A stretch of 64,000 bases of DNA from Coriaria nepalensis (GCA_027186245.1 CP114481.1:19747501-19811500), one strand, 5' to 3'; shown: positions 26,102 through 40,732, counted from the first letter of the stretch. Made by a program: numbers and translations. The notes: a model not told the origin generated them from the sequence alone.

Positions 26102-27690
26102 GCATTTCAAACATGACTTTCGCGCATAGCTTGCATATGATTTTTTGAAGGCAAGTATGAATTTGTTTAATCTTAGAGTCATCATCTCAATGACTCTTTG
26201 AAAGTCACTAATTCATTTGAAAGTAATTAAAATGAATTCTATTTTCGCACTTCGAACCCGACATTCGTACATAACTTGCTAATGATCATTTAAGGACTAG
26301 TATGCGTTTGTTTTATTTGAGATTCATGTCAATGAGTCTTTTCAAGTCACTAATTTATTTGAAAACAATTCAAATGAATTCTATTTTTACACTTCAGACA
26401 CTACTTTCCAGCATCACTTGCTAATGATCTTTTTAAGACAAGTATACATTTGATTTATCTTATATTTATTTCAATGAGTCTTTTCAAGACAATAAATCAT
26501 TTGGAAGCCATTGGAGCGAATACTATTTTCGCATTTCAAACATGACTTTCGCGCATAGCTTGCATTTGATTTTTTGAAGGCAAGTATGAATTTGTTTAAT
26601 CTTAGACTCATCATCTCAATGACTCTTTGAAAGTCACTAATTCATTTGAACACAATAAAACTGAATTCTATTTTCGCAGTTCGAACCCGACTTTCGTACA
26701 TAACTTGCTAATGATCATTTGAGGACAAGTATGCGTTTGTTTTATTTGAGATTCATGTCAATGAGTCTTTTCAAGTCAGTAATGCATTTGAAAAAAATTC
26801 AAATAAATTCTATTTTTACACTTTAAACACTACTTTCGTGGATCACTTGCTGATTATCTTTTTAAGACCAGTATGGATTTGTTTTATCTTATAATCATTT
26901 CAATGTGTCTTTTCAAGACACTAAATCATTTGGAAGCCATTGGAGCGAATACTATTTTCCCATTTCAAACACGGCTTTCGCGCATAGATTGCATATCATT
27001 TTTTGAAGGCAAGTACGAATTTGTTTAATCTTAGAGTCATCATCTCATTGACTCTTTGAAAGTAATTAATTCATTTGAAAGCAATTAAAATGAATTCTAT
27101 TTTCGCAGTTCGAACCCGACATTCGTACATAACTTGCTAAGGATCATTTAAGGGCAAGTATGCGTTTGTTTTATTTGAGATTCATGTCAATGAGTCTTTT
27201 CGAGTCACTAATTTATTTGAAGACAATTCAAATGAATTCTATTTTTACACTTCAAACACTACTTTCCAGCATCACTTGCTGATGATCTTTTTAAGACAAG
27301 TATGCATTTGATTTATCTTATATTTATTTCAATGAGTCTTTTCATGATAATAAATCATTTGGAAGCCATTGGAGCGAGTGCTATTTTCGCATTTCAAACA
27401 CGACTTCCGCACATATCTTGCATATGATTTTTTGAAGGCAAGTATGAATTTGTTTAATCTTAGACTCATCATCTCAATGACTCTTTGAAAGTCACAAATT
27501 CATTTGAAAGCAATTAAAATGAATTCTATTTTCGCACTTCGAACCCGACATTCGTACATAACTTGCTAATGATCATTTAAGGACAAGTATGCGTTTGTTT
27601 TATTTGAGATTCATGTCAATGAGTCTTTTCAAGTCACTAATTTATTTGAAAACAATTCAAATGAATTCTATTTTTACACTTCAAACACTA
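26102..27690. repeat. Marked cassette, copy 1 of 3 (9-HOR periodicity)
   Basis: Carries a diagnostic string of variants: GGACTAGTATGCG (ACTAG at 26296), a B monomer with AATGCATTTGAAAAAAATTC and TGGATCACTTGCTGATTATC, GACCAGTATGGATTTG at the B/C joint, CTATTTTCCCATTTC (26951-26966) in C, then TAAGGATCATTTAAGGGC, TTCGAGTCAC and TTCATGATAATAAATC. The same ordered set recurs about 3,855 and 7,712 bp downstream. Right and left limits are approximate. Confidence 0.8.
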
Positions 27691-29955
27691 CTTTCCAGCA
27701 TCACTTGCTAATGATCTTTTTAAGACAAGTATACATTTGATTTATCTTATATTTATTTCAATGAGTCTTTTCAAGACAATAAATCATTTGGAAGCCATTG
27801 GAGCGAATACTATTATCGCATTTCAAACATGACTTTCGCGCATAGCTTGCATTTGATTTTTTGAAGGCAAGTATGAATTTGTTTAATCTTAGACTCATCA
27901 TCTCAATGACTCTTTGAAAGTCACAAATTCATTTGAAAGCAATTAAAATGAATTCTATTTTCGCACTTCGAACCCGACATTCGTACATAACTTGCTAATG
28001 ATCATTTAAGGACAAGTATGCGTTTGTTTTATTTGAGATTCATGTCACTGAGTCTTTTCAAGTCACTAATTTATTTGAAAACAATTCAAATGAATTCTAT
28101 TTTTACACTTCAAACACTACTTTCCAGCATCACTTGCTAATGATCTTTTTAAGACAAGTATACATTTGATTTATCTTATATTTATTTCAATGAGTCTTTT
28201 CAAGACAATAAATCATTTGGAAGCCATTGGAGCGAATACTATTTTCGCATTTCAAACATGACTTTCGCGCATAGCTTGCATATGATTTTTTGAAGGCAAG
28301 TATGAATTTGTTTAATCTTAGAGTCATCATCTCAATGACTCTTTGAAAGTCACTAATTCATTTGAAAGTAATTAAAATGAATTCTATTTTCGCACTTCGA
28401 ACCCGACATTCGTACATAACTTGCTAATGATCATTTAACGACAAGTTTGCGTTTGTTTTATTTGAGATTCATGTCAATGAGTCTTTTCAAGTCACTAATT
28501 TATTTGAAAACAATTCAAATGAATTCTATTTTTACACTTCAAACACTACTTCCCGCATCACTTGCTAATAATCTTTTTAAGACAAGTATGCATTTGATTT
28601 ATCTTATATTTATTTCATTGAGTCTTTTAAGACAATAAATCATTTGGAAGCCATTGGAGCGAATACTATTTTCGCATTTCAAACATGACTTTCGCGCATA
28701 GCTTGCATATGATTTTTTGAAGGCAAGTATGAATTTGTTTAATCTTAGAGTCATCATCTCAATGACTCTTTGAACGTCACTAATTCATTTGAAAGTAATT
28801 AAAATGAATTCTATTTTCACACTTCGAACCCGACATTCGTATATAACTTGCTAATGATCATTTAAGGACAAGTATGAGGTTTGGTTTATTTGAGATTCAT
28901 GTCAATGAGTCTTTTCAAGTCACTAATTTATTTGAAAACAATTCAAATGAATTCTATTTTTACACTTCAAACACTACTTCCCGCATCACTTGCTAATAAT
29001 ATTTTTAAGACAGGTATGCATTTGATTTATCTTATATTTATTTCATTGAGTCTTTTCAAGACGATAAATCATTTGGAAGCCATTGGAGCGAATACTATTT
29101 TGGCATTTCAAACATGACTTTCGCGCATAGCTTGCATATGATTTTTTGAAGGCAAGTATGAATTTGTTTAATCTTAGAGTCATCATCTCAATGACTCTTT
29201 GAAAATCACTAATTCATTTAAAGTAATTAAAATGAATTCTATTTTCGCACTTCGAACCCGACATTCGTACATAACTTGCTAATGATCATTTAAGGACAAG
29301 TATGCGTTTGTTTTATTTGAGATTCATGTCAATGAGTCTTTTCAAGTCACTAATTTATTTGAAAACAATTCAAATGAATTCTATTTTTACACTTCAAACA
29401 CTACTTTCCAGCATCACTTGATAATGATCTTTTTAAGACAAGTATACATTTGATTTATCTTATATTTATTTCAATGAGTCTTTTCAAGACAATAAATCAT
29501 TTGGAAGCCATTGGAGCGAATACTATTTTCGCATTTCAAACATGACTTTCGCGCATAGTTTGCATATGATTTTCTGAAGGCAAGTATGAATTTGTTTAAT
29601 CTTAGAGTCATCATCTCAATGACTCTTTGAAAATCACTAATTCATTTAAAGTAATTAAAATGAATTCTATTTTCGCACTTCGAACCCGACATTCGTACAT
29701 AACTTGCTAACGATCATTTAAGGACAAGTATGCGTTTGTTTTTTTGAGATTCATGTCAATGAGTCTTTTCAAGTCACTAATTTATTTGAAAACAATTCAA
29801 ATGAATTCTATTTTTACACTTCAAACACTACTTCCCGCATCACTTGCTAATAATATTTTTAAGACAGGTATGCATTTGATTTATCTTATATTTATTTCAT
29901 TGAGTCTTTTCAAGACGATAAATCATTTGGAAGCCATTGGAGCGAATACTATTTT

Positions 29956-31345
29956 GGCATTTCAAACATGACTTTCGCGCATAGCTTGCATATGATTTTT
30001 TGAAGGCAAGTATGAATTTGTTTAATCTTAGAGTCATCATCTCAATGACTCTTTGAAAGTCACTAATTCATTTGAAAGTAATTAAAATGAATTCTATTTT
30101 CGCACTTCGAACCCGACATTCGTACATAACTTGCTAATGATCATTTAAGGACTAGTATGCGTTTGTTTTATTTGAGATTCATGTCAATGAGTCTTTTCAA
30201 GTCACTAATTTATTTGAAAACAATTCAAATGAATTCTATTTTTACACTTCAGACACTACTTTCCAGCATCACTTGCTAATGATCTTTTTAAGACAAGTAT
30301 ACATTTGATTTATCTTATATTTATTTCAATGAGTCTTTTCAAGACAATAAATCATTTGGAAGCCATTGGAGCGAATACTATTTTCGCATTTCAAACATGA
30401 CTTTCGCGCATAGCTTGCATTTGATTTTTTGAAGGCAAGTATGAATTTTTTTAATCTTAGACTCATCATCTCAATGACTCTTTGAAAGTCACAAATTCAT
30501 TTGAAAGCAATTAAAATGAATTCTATTTTCGCAGTTCGAACCCGACATTCGTACATAACTTGCTAATGATCATTTGAGGACAAGTATGCGTTTGTTTTAT
30601 TTGAGATTCATGTCAATGAGTCTTTTCAAGTCAGTAATGCATTTGAAAAAAATTCAAATAAATTCTATTTTTACACTTTAAACACTACTTTCGTGGATCA
30701 CTTGCTGATTATCTTTTTAAGACCAGTATGGATTTGTTTTATCTTATAATCATTTCAATGTGTCTTTTCAAGACACTAAATCATTTGGAAGCCATTGGAG
30801 CGAATACTATTTTCCCATTTCAAACACGGCTTTCGCGCATAGATTGCATATCATTTTTTGAAGGCAAGTACGAATTTGTTTAATCTTAGAGTCATCATCT
30901 CATTGACTCTTTGAAAGTAATTAATTCATTTGAAAGCAATTCAAATGAATTCTATTTTCGCAGTTCGAACCCGACATTCGTACATAACTTGCTAAGGATC
31001 ATTTAAGGGCAAGTATGCGTTTGTTTTATTTGAGATTCATGTCAATGAGTCTTTTCGAGTCACTAATTTATTTGAAGACAATTCAAATGAATTCTATTTT
31101 TACACTTCAAACACTACTTTCCAGCATCACTTGCTGATGATCTTTTTAAGACAAGTATGCATTTGATTTATCTTATATTTATTTCAATGAGTCTTTTCAT
31201 GATAATAAATCATTTGGAAGCCATTGGAGCGAGTGCTATTTTCGCATTTCAAACACGACTTCCGCACATATCTTGCATATGATTTTTTGAAGGCAAGTAT
31301 GAATTTGTTTAATCTTAGACTCATCATCTCAATGACTCTTTGAAA
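29956..31345. repeat. Marked cassette, copy 2 of 3
   Basis: The same ordered variants as the copy at 26102: ACTAG at 30151 (offset 3855) and the CCCATTTC site at offset 3855, followed by TTCGAGTCAC and TTCATGATAATAAATC. Within it, the A monomer near 30480-30560 is of the AAGCAATTAAAATG kind, whereas copy 1 has CACAATAAAACTG at the corresponding place (26638-26695). One monomer-scale patch has therefore been exchanged while both flanks stayed the same. Confidence 0.8.
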
Positions 31346-33810
31346 GTCACAAATTCATTTGAAAGCAATTAAAATGAATTCTATTTTCGCACTTCGAACC
31401 CGACATTCGTACATAACTTGCTAATGATCATTTAAGGACAAGTATGCGTTTGTTTTATTTGAGATTCATGTCAATGAGTCTTTTCAAGTCACTAATTTAT
31501 TTGAAAACAATTCAAATGAATTCTATTTTTACACCTCAAACACTACTTCCCGCATCACTTGCTAATAATCTTTTTAAGACAAGTATGCATTTGATTTATC
31601 TTATATTTATTTCAATGAGTCTTTTCAAGACAATAAATCATTTGGAAGCCATTGGAGCGAATATTATTTTCGCATTTCAAACACGACTTTCGCGCATAGC
31701 TTGCATATGATTTTTTGAAGGCAAGTATGAATTTGTTTAATCTTAGACTCATCATCTCAATGACTCTTTGAAAGTCACAAATTCATTTGAAAGCAATTAA
31801 AATGAATTCTATTTTCGCACTTCGAACCCGACATTCGTACATAACTTGCTAATGATCATTTAAGGACAAGTATGCGTTTGTTTTATTTGAGATTCATGTC
31901 ACTGAGTCTTTTCAAGTCACTAATTTATTTGGAAACAATTCAAATGAATTCTATTTTTACACTTCAAACCCTACTTTCCAGCATCACTTGCTAATGATCT
32001 TTTTAAGACAAGTATACATTTGATTTATCTTATATTTATTTCAATGAGTCTTTTCAAGACAATAAATCATTTGGAAGCCATTGGAGCGAATACTATTTTC
32101 GCATTTCAAACATGGCTTTCGCGCATAGCTTGCATATGATTTTTTGAAGGCAAGTATGAATTTGTTTAATCTTAGAGTCATCATCTCAATGACTGTTTGA
32201 AAGTCACTAATTCATTCGAACACAATTAAAATAAATTCTATTTTCGCACTTCGAACCCGACTTTCGTACATAACTTGCTGATGATCATTTTAGGGCAAGT
32301 ATGTGTTTGTTGTATTTGAGATTCATGTCAATGAGTCTTTTCAAGTCACTAATTTATTTGAAAACAATTCTAATGAATTCTATTTTTATACTTCAAACCC
32401 TACTTTCCCACATAACTTGCTAATGATCTTTTTAAGACAAGTATGCATTTGATTTATCTTATATTTATTTCAATGAGTCTTTTCAAGACAATAAATCATT
32501 TGGAAGCCATTGGAGCGAATACTATTTTCGCATTTCAAACATGACTTTCGCGGATAGCTTGCATATGATTTTTTGAAGGCAATTATGAATTTGTTTACTC
32601 TTAGAGTCATCATCTCAATGACTCTTTGAAAGTCACTAATTCAATTGAAAGTAATTAAAATGAATTCTATTTTCGCACTTCGAACCTGACATTCGTACAT
32701 AACTTGCTAATGATCATTTAAGGACAAGTATGCGTTTGTTTTATTTGAGATTCATGTCAATGAGTCTTTTCAAGTCACTAATTTATTTGAAAACAATTCA
32801 AATGAATTCTATTTTTACACTTCAAACACTACTTCCCGCATCACTTGCTAATAATCTTTTTAAGACAAGTATGCATTTGATTTGTCTTATATTTATTTCA
32901 TTGAGTCTTTTCAAGACAATAAATCATTTGGAAGCCATTGGAGCGAATACTATTTTCGCATTTCAAACATGACTTTCGCGCATAGCTTGCATATGATTTT
33001 TTGAAGGCAAGTATGAATTTGTTTAATCTTAGAGTCATCATCTCAATGACTCTTCGAAAATCACTAATTCATTTGAAAGTAATTAAAATGAATTCTATTT
33101 TCGCACTTCGAACCCGACATTCGTACATAACTTGCTAATGATCATTTAAGGAAAAGTATGCGTTTGTTTTATTTGAGATTCATGTCAATGAGTCTTTTCA
33201 AGTCACTAATTTATTTGAAAACAATTCAAATGAATTCTATTTTTACACTTCAAACACTACTTCCCGCATCACTTGCTAATAATCTTTTTAAGACAAGTAT
33301 GCATTTGATTTATCTTATATTTATTTCATTGAGTCTTTTCAAGACAATAAATCATTTGGAAGCCATTGGAGCGAATACTATTTTCGCATTAGAAACATGA
33401 CTTTCGCGGACAGCTTGCATATGATTTTTTGAAGGCAAGTATGAATTTGTTTAATCTTAGACTCATCATCTCAATGGCTCTTTGAAAGTCACAAATTCAT
33501 TTGAAAGCAATTAAAATGAATTCTATTTTCGCACTTCGAACCCGACATTCATACATAACTTGCTAATGATCATTTAAGGACAAGTATGCATTTGTTTTAT
33601 TTGAGATTCATGTCACTGAGTCTTTTCAAGTCACTAATTTATTTGAAAACAATTCAAATGAATTCTATTTTTACACTTCAAACACTACTTTCCAGCATCA
33701 CTTGCTAATGATCTTTTTAAGACAAGTATGCATTTGATTTATCTTATATTTATTTGATTGAGTCTTTTCAAGACAATAAATCATTTGGAAGCCATTGGAG
33801 CGAATACTAT

Positions 33811-35150
33811 TTTCGCATTTCAAACATGACTTTCGCGCATAGCTTGCATATGATTTTTTGAAGGCAAGTACGAATTTGTTTAATCTTAGAGTCATCATCT
33901 CAATGACACTTTGAAAGTCACTAATTCATTTGAAAGTAATTACAATGAATTCTATTTTCGCACTTCGAACCCGACATTCGTACATAACTTGCTAATGATC
34001 ATTTAAGGACTAGTATGCGTTTGTTTTATTTGAGATTCATGTCAATGAGTCTTTTCAAGTCACTAATTTATTTGAAAACAATTCAAATGAATTCTATTTT
34101 TACACTTCAAACACTACTTACCGCATCACTTGCTAATAATCTTTTTAAGACAAGTATGCATTTGATTTATCTTATATTTATTTCATTGAGTCTTTTCAAG
34201 ACAATAAATCATTTAGAAGCCATTGGAGCGAATACTATTTTCGCATTTCAAACATGACTTTCGCGCATAGCTTGCATTTGATTTTTTGAAGGCAAGTATG
34301 AATTTGTTTAATCTTAGACTCATCATCTCAATGACTCTTTGAAAGTCACAAATTCATTTGAAAGCAATTAAAATGAATTCTATTTTCGCGGTTTGAACCC
34401 GACATTCGTACATAACTTGCTAATGATCATTTGAGGACAAGTATGCGTTTGTTTTATTTGAGATTCATGTCAATGAGTCTTTTCAAGTCAGTAATGCATT
34501 TGAAAAAAATTCAAATAAATTCTATTTTTACACTTTAAACACTACTTTCGTGGATCACTTGCTGATTATCTTTTTAAGACCAGTATGGATTTGTTTTATC
34601 TTATAATCATTTCAATGTGTCTTTTCAAGACACTAAATCATTTGGAAGCCATTGGAGCGAATACTATTTTTCCATTTCAAACACGGCTTTCGCGCATAGA
34701 TTGCATATCATTTTTTGAAGGCAAGTACGAATTTGTTTAATCTTTGAGTCATCATCTCATTGACTCTTTGAAAGTAATTAATTCATTTGAAAGCAATTAA
34801 AATGAATTCTATTTTCGCACTTCGAACCCGACATTCGTACATAACTTGCTAAGGATTATTTAAGGGCAAGTATGCATTTGTTTTATTTGAGATTCATGTC
34901 AATGAGTCTTTTCGAGTCACTAATTTATTTGAAGACAATTCAAATGAATTCTATTTTTACACTTCAAACACTACTTTCCAGCATCCCTTGCTGATGATCT
35001 TTTTAAGACAAGTATGCATTTGATTTATCTTATATTTATTTCAATGAGTCTTTTCAAGATAATAAATCATTTGGAAGCCATTGGAGCGAATGCTATTTTC
35101 GCATTTCAAACACGACTTCCGCACATATCTTGCATATGATTTTTTGAAGG
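33811..35150. repeat. Marked cassette, copy 3 of 3
   Basis: Same variants again: ACTAG at 34009 (offset 3858 from copy 2) and TTTTTCCATTTC at 34667-34678 (one base different from the TTTTCCCATTTC of the other copies). It differs by TTCAAGATAATAAATC instead of TTCATGATAATAAATC and by CTTTGAGTC near 34742. The three cassettes are spaced 9 HORs apart, while the HORs between them do not match one-to-one. Confidence 0.78.
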
Positions 35151-37300
35151 CAAGAATGAATTTGTTTAATCTTAGAGTCATCATCTCAATGACTGTTTGA
35201 AAGTCACTAATTCATTTGAACACAATTAAAATAAATTCTATTTTCGCACTTCGAACCCGACTTTCGTACATAACTTGCTGATGATCATTTAAGGGCAAGT
35301 ATGTGTTTGTTGTATTTGAGATTCATGTCAATGAGTCTTTTCAAGTCACTACTGCATTTGAAAAAAATTCAAATGAATTCAATTTTTACACTTTAAACAC
35401 TACTTTCGCGGATCACTTGTTGATAATCTTTTTAAGACAAGTATGCATTTGATTTATCTTATATTTATTTCATTGAGTCTTTTCAAGACAATAAATCATT
35501 TGGAAGCCATTGGAGCGAATACTATTTTCGCATTTCAAACACGACTTCCGCACATATCTTGCATATGATTTTTTGAAGGCAAGAATGAATTTGTTTAATC
35601 TTAGAGTCATCATCTCAATGACTGTTTGAAAGTCACTAATTCATTTGAACACAATTAAAATAAATTCTATTTTCGCACTTCGAACCCGACTTTCGTACAT
35701 AACTTGCTGATGATCATTTAAGGGCAAGTATGTGTTTGTTGTATTTGAGATTCATGTCAATGAGTCTTTTCAAGTCACTACTGCATTTGAAAAAAATTCA
35801 AATGAATTCTATTTTTACACTTTAAACACTACTTTCGCGGATCGCTTGTTGATAATCTTTTTAAGACAAGTATGCATTTGATTTATCTTATATTTGTTTC
35901 AATGAGTCTTTTCAAGACAATAAATCATTTGGAAGCCATTGGAGCGAATACTATTTTCGCATTTCAAACATGACTTTCGCGGATAGCTTGCATATGATTT
36001 TTTGAAGGCAAGTATGAATTTCTTTACTCTTAGAGTCATCATCTCAATGACTCTTTGAAAGTCACTAATTCAATTGAAAGTAATTAAAATGAATTCTATT
36101 TTCGCACTTCGAACCTGACATTCGTACATAACTTGCTAATGATCATTTAAGGACAAGTATGCGTTTGTTTTAGTTGAGATTCATGTCAATGAGTCTTTTC
36201 AAGTCACTAATTTATTTGAAAACAATTCAAATGAATTCTATTTTTACACTTCAAACACTACTTTCCCGCATCACTTGCTAATAATCTTTTTAAGACAAGT
36301 ATGCATTTGATTTATCTTATATTTATTTCATTGAGTCTTTTCAAGACAATAAATCATTTGGAAGCCATTGGAGCGAATACTATTTTCGCATTTCAAACAT
36401 GACTTTCGCGCATAGCTTGCATATGATTTTTTGAAGGCAAGTATGAATTTGTTTAATCTTAGAGTCATCATCTCAATGACTCTTTGAAAGTCACTAATTC
36501 ATTTGAAAGTAAATAAAATGAATTCTATTTTCGCACTTCGAACCCGACATTCGTACATAACTTGCTAATGATCATTTAAGGAAAAGTATGCGTTTGTTTT
36601 ATTTGAGATTCATGTCAATGAGTCTTTTCAAGTCACTAATTTATTTGAAAACAATTCAAATGAATTCTATTTTTACACTTCAAACACTACTTCCCGCATC
36701 ACTTGCTAATAATCTTTTTAAGAGAAGTATGCATTTGATTTATCTTATATTTATTTCATTGAGTCTTTTCAAGACAATAAATCATTTGGAAGCCATTGGA
36801 GCGAATACTATTTTCGCATTTCAAACACGACTTTCGCGCATAGCTTGCATATGATTTTTTGAAGGCAAGTATGAATTTGTTTAATCTTAGAGTCATCATC
36901 TCAATGACTCTTTGAAAGTCACAAATTCATTTGAAAGCAATTAAAATGAATTCTATTTTCGCACTTCGAACCCGACTTTCGTACATAACTTTCTAATGAT
37001 CATTTAAGGGCAAGTATGCGTTTGTTTTATTTGAGATTCATGTCAATGAGTCTTTTCAAGTCACTAATTTATTTGAAAACAATTCAAATGAATTCTATTT
37101 TTACACTTCAAACACTACTTCCCGCATCACTTGCTAATAATCTTTTTAAGACAAGTATGCATTTGTTTTATCTTATAATCATTTGAATGTGTCTTTACAA
37201 GACACTAAATCATTTGGAAGCCATTGGTGCGAATACTATTTTTGCATTTCAAACGCGGCTTTTGCGCATAGATTGCATATCATTGTTTGAAGGCAAGTAC

Positions 37301-40300
37301 GAATTTGTTTAATCTTAGAGTCATCATCTCATTGACTCTTTGAAAGTCATTAATTCATTTGAAAGCAATTAAATTGAATTCTATTTTCGCACTCCGAACC
37401 TGACATTCGTACATAACTTGCTAATGATCATTTAAGGGCAAGTATGCATTTGCTTTATTTGAGATTCATGTGAATGAATATTTTCAAGTCACTAATTTAT
37501 TTGAAAACAATTTAAATGAATTCTATTTTTACACTTCAAACACTACTTTCCCGCATCACTTGCTAATGATCTTTTTAAGACAAGTATGCATTTGATTTAT
37601 CTTATATTTATTTCAATGAGTCTTTTCAAGACAATAAATCATTTGGAAGCCATTGGAGCGAATACTATTTTCGCATTTCAAACACTACTTTCGCGCATAG
37701 CTTGCATATGATTTTTTGAGCCCAAGTATGAATTTGTTTAATCTTAGAGTCATCATGTCAATGACACTTTGAAAGTCACTAATTCATTTGAACACAATAA
37801 AAATGAATTCTATTTTCGCAGTTCGAACCCGACCTTCGTACATAACTTGCTAATGATCATTTAAGGGCAAGTACGTGTTTGTTGTATTTGAGATTCATGT
37901 CAATGAGTCTTTTGAAGTCACTAATTTATTTGAAAACAATTCAAATGAATTCTATTTTTACACTTCAAACACTACTTTCCCGCATCACTTGCTAATGATC
38001 TTTTTAAGACAAGTATCCATTTGATTTATCTTATATTTATTTCAATGAGTCTTTTCAAGACAATAAATAATTTGGAAGCAATTGGAGCGAATGCTATTTT
38101 CGCATTTCAAACACGAATTTCGCGCATAGCTTGCATATGATTTTTTGAAGGCAAGTACGAATTTGTTTAATCTTAGAGTCATCATCTCATTGACTCTTTC
38201 AAAGTCACTAATTCATTTGAAAGTAATTAAAATGAATTCTATTTTCGCACTTCGAACCCGACATTCGTACATAACTTGCTAAGGATCATTTAAGGGCAAG
38301 TATGCGTTTGTTTTATTTGAGATTCATGTCAATGAATCTTTTCAAGTCACTAATTTATTTGAAAACAATTCAAATGAATTCTATTTTTACACTTCAAACA
38401 CTACTTTCCCGCATAACTTGCTAATGATCTTTTTAAGACAAGTATGCATTTGTTTTATCTTATATTTATTTCAATGAGTCTTTTCAAGACAATAAGTCAT
38501 TTGGAAGCGATTGGAGCGAATACTATTTACGCATTCCAAACACTACTTTCGCGCATAGCTTGCATATGATTTTTTGAGGGCAAGTATGAATTTGTTTAAT
38601 CTTAGAGTCATCATCTCAATGACTCCTTGAAAATCACTAATTCATTTGTACAGAATTAAAACGAATTCAGTTTTCGCACTTCGAACCCGACTTTCAGACA
38701 TAACTTGGTAATGATCATTTAAGGGCGAGTATGCATTTGTTTTATTTGAGATTCATGTCAATGAGTCTTTTCAAGTCAGTAATGCATTTGAAAAAAATTC
38801 AAATGAATTCTATTTTTACACTTTAAACACTACTTTTGCGGATCACTTGCTGATGATGTTTTTAAGACAAGTATGCATTTGATTTATCTTATATTTATTT
38901 CAATGAGTCTTTTCAAGACAATAAATCATTTGGAAGCCATTGGAGCGAATACTATTTTCGCAATTCAAGCACGACTTTCGCACATAGCTTGTATATAATT
39001 TTTTGAAGGCAAGTATGAATTTGATTAATCTTAGAGTCATCATCTCAATGACTCTTTGAAAGTTACTAATTCATTTGAACACAATTAAAATGAATTCTAT
39101 TTTCGCAATTCGAACCCGACTTTCAAACACAACTTGCTAATGATCATTTAAGGGCAATTATGCGTTTGTTTTATTTGAGATTCATGTCAATGAGTCTTTT
39201 CAAGTCACTAATGCATTTGAAAACAATTCAAATGAATTCTATTTTTACACTTTAAACACTACTTTCATGGATCACTTGCTGATTATCATTTTAAGACAGG
39301 TATGCATTTGTTTTATCTTATAATCATTTCAATGTGTCTTTTCAAGACACTGAATCATTTGGAAGCCATTGGAGCGAATACTATTTTCGCATTTCAAACA
39401 CGAATTTCGCGCATAGCTTGCATATGATTTTTTGAAGGCAAGTATGAATTTGTTTAATCTTAGAGTCATCATCTCAATGACTCTTTCAAAGTCACTAATT
39501 CATTTGAATACAATTAAAATGAATTCTATTTTCGCAATTCGAACCCGACTTTCATACATAACTTGCTAATGATCATTTAAGGGCAATTATGCGTTTGTTT
39601 TATTTGAGATTCATGTCAATGAGTCTTTTCAAGTCACTAATGCATTTGAAAACAATTCAAATGAATTCTATTTTTACACTTTAAACACTACTTTCGTGGA
39701 TCACTTGCTGATTATCTTTTTAAGACAAGTATGCATTTGATTTATCTTATATTTATTTCAATGAGTCTTTTCAAGACAATAAATCATTTGGAAGCCATTG
39801 GAGCGAATACTATTTTCGCATTTCAAACATGACTTTCGCGGATAGCTTGCATATGATTTTTTGAAGGCAAGTATGAATTTGTTTAATCTTAGAGTCATCA
39901 TCTCAATGACTCTTTGAAAGTCACTAATTCATTTGAACACAATTAAAATGAATTCTATTTTCGCAATTCGAACCCGACTTTCATACATAACTTGCTAATA
40001 ATCATTTAAGGGCAATTATGTGTTTATTTTATTTGAGATTCATGTCAATGAGTCTTTTCAAGTCACTAATGAGTTTGAAAAAAATTCAAATGAATTCTAT
40101 TTTTACACTTTAAACACTACTTTCGCAGATCACTTGCTGATGATCTTTTTAAGACAAGTATGCATTTGATTTATCTTATGTTTATTTCAGTGAGTCTTTT
40201 CAAGACAATAAATTATTTGGAAGCCATTGGAGCGAATACTTTTTTCGCATTTCAAACACGACTTTCGCGCATAGCTTGCATATTATTTTTTGAAGGCAAG

Positions 40301-40303
40301 TAT
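37301..40303. repeat. Transition zone between array subtypes
   Basis: All satellite. Left-type B monomers (TTTATTTGAAAACAATTC) give way to B monomers with GCATTTGAAAA(A/C)AATTC, and GCAATTCGAACC replaces GCACTTCGAACC in several A copies. Individual variants of both neighbouring zones are interleaved, as expected where unequal exchange has joined differently homogenised blocks. Confidence 0.75.
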
Positions 40304-40732
40304 GAATTTGTTTAATCTTAGAGTCATCATCTCAATGACTCTTTGAAACTCACTAATTCATTTGAACACAATTAAAATGAATTCTATTTTCGCACTTCGA
40401 ACCCGACTTTCGTACATAACTTGCTAATGATCATTTAAGGGCAAGTATGCGTTTGTTTTATTTGAGATTTATGTCAACGAGTCTTTTCAAGTCACTAATG
40501 AATTTGAAAAAAATTCAAATGAATTCTATTTTTACACTTTAAACACTACTTTCGCAGATCACTTGCTGATGATCTTTTTAAGACAAGTATGCATTTGATT
40601 TATCTTATGTTTATTTCAGTGAGTCTTTTCAAGACAATAAATCATTTGGAAGCCACTGGAGCGAATACTTTTTTCGCATTTCAAACACGACTTTCGCGCA
40701 TAGCTTGCATATTATTTTTTGAAGGCAAGTAT
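40304..40732. repeat. Representative 429 bp HOR of the right-centre subtype
   Basis: A is 40304-40448 (145 bp), B 40449-40590 (142 bp) and C 40591-40732 (142 bp). The inverted repeat in B keeps both 7 bp arms (ATTTGAA/TTCAAAT) although its 5-nt spacer has changed from AACAA to AAAAA. Confidence 0.9.

Larger units (their letters stand above)
27691..37300. repeat. Inter-cassette satellite, mixed HOR subtypes
   Basis: Apart from cassettes 2 and 3 this is satellite of the same kinds as the 18-26 kb zone, with patches of a third type after 35.1 kb (TGACTGTTTGAAAG, CTGCATTTGAAAAAAATTC, CGCGGATC(A/G)CTTGTTGATAATC at about 35.2-35.9 kb, itself a 1-HOR duplication). Nothing other than the satellite is visible. 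Confidence 0.8.
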
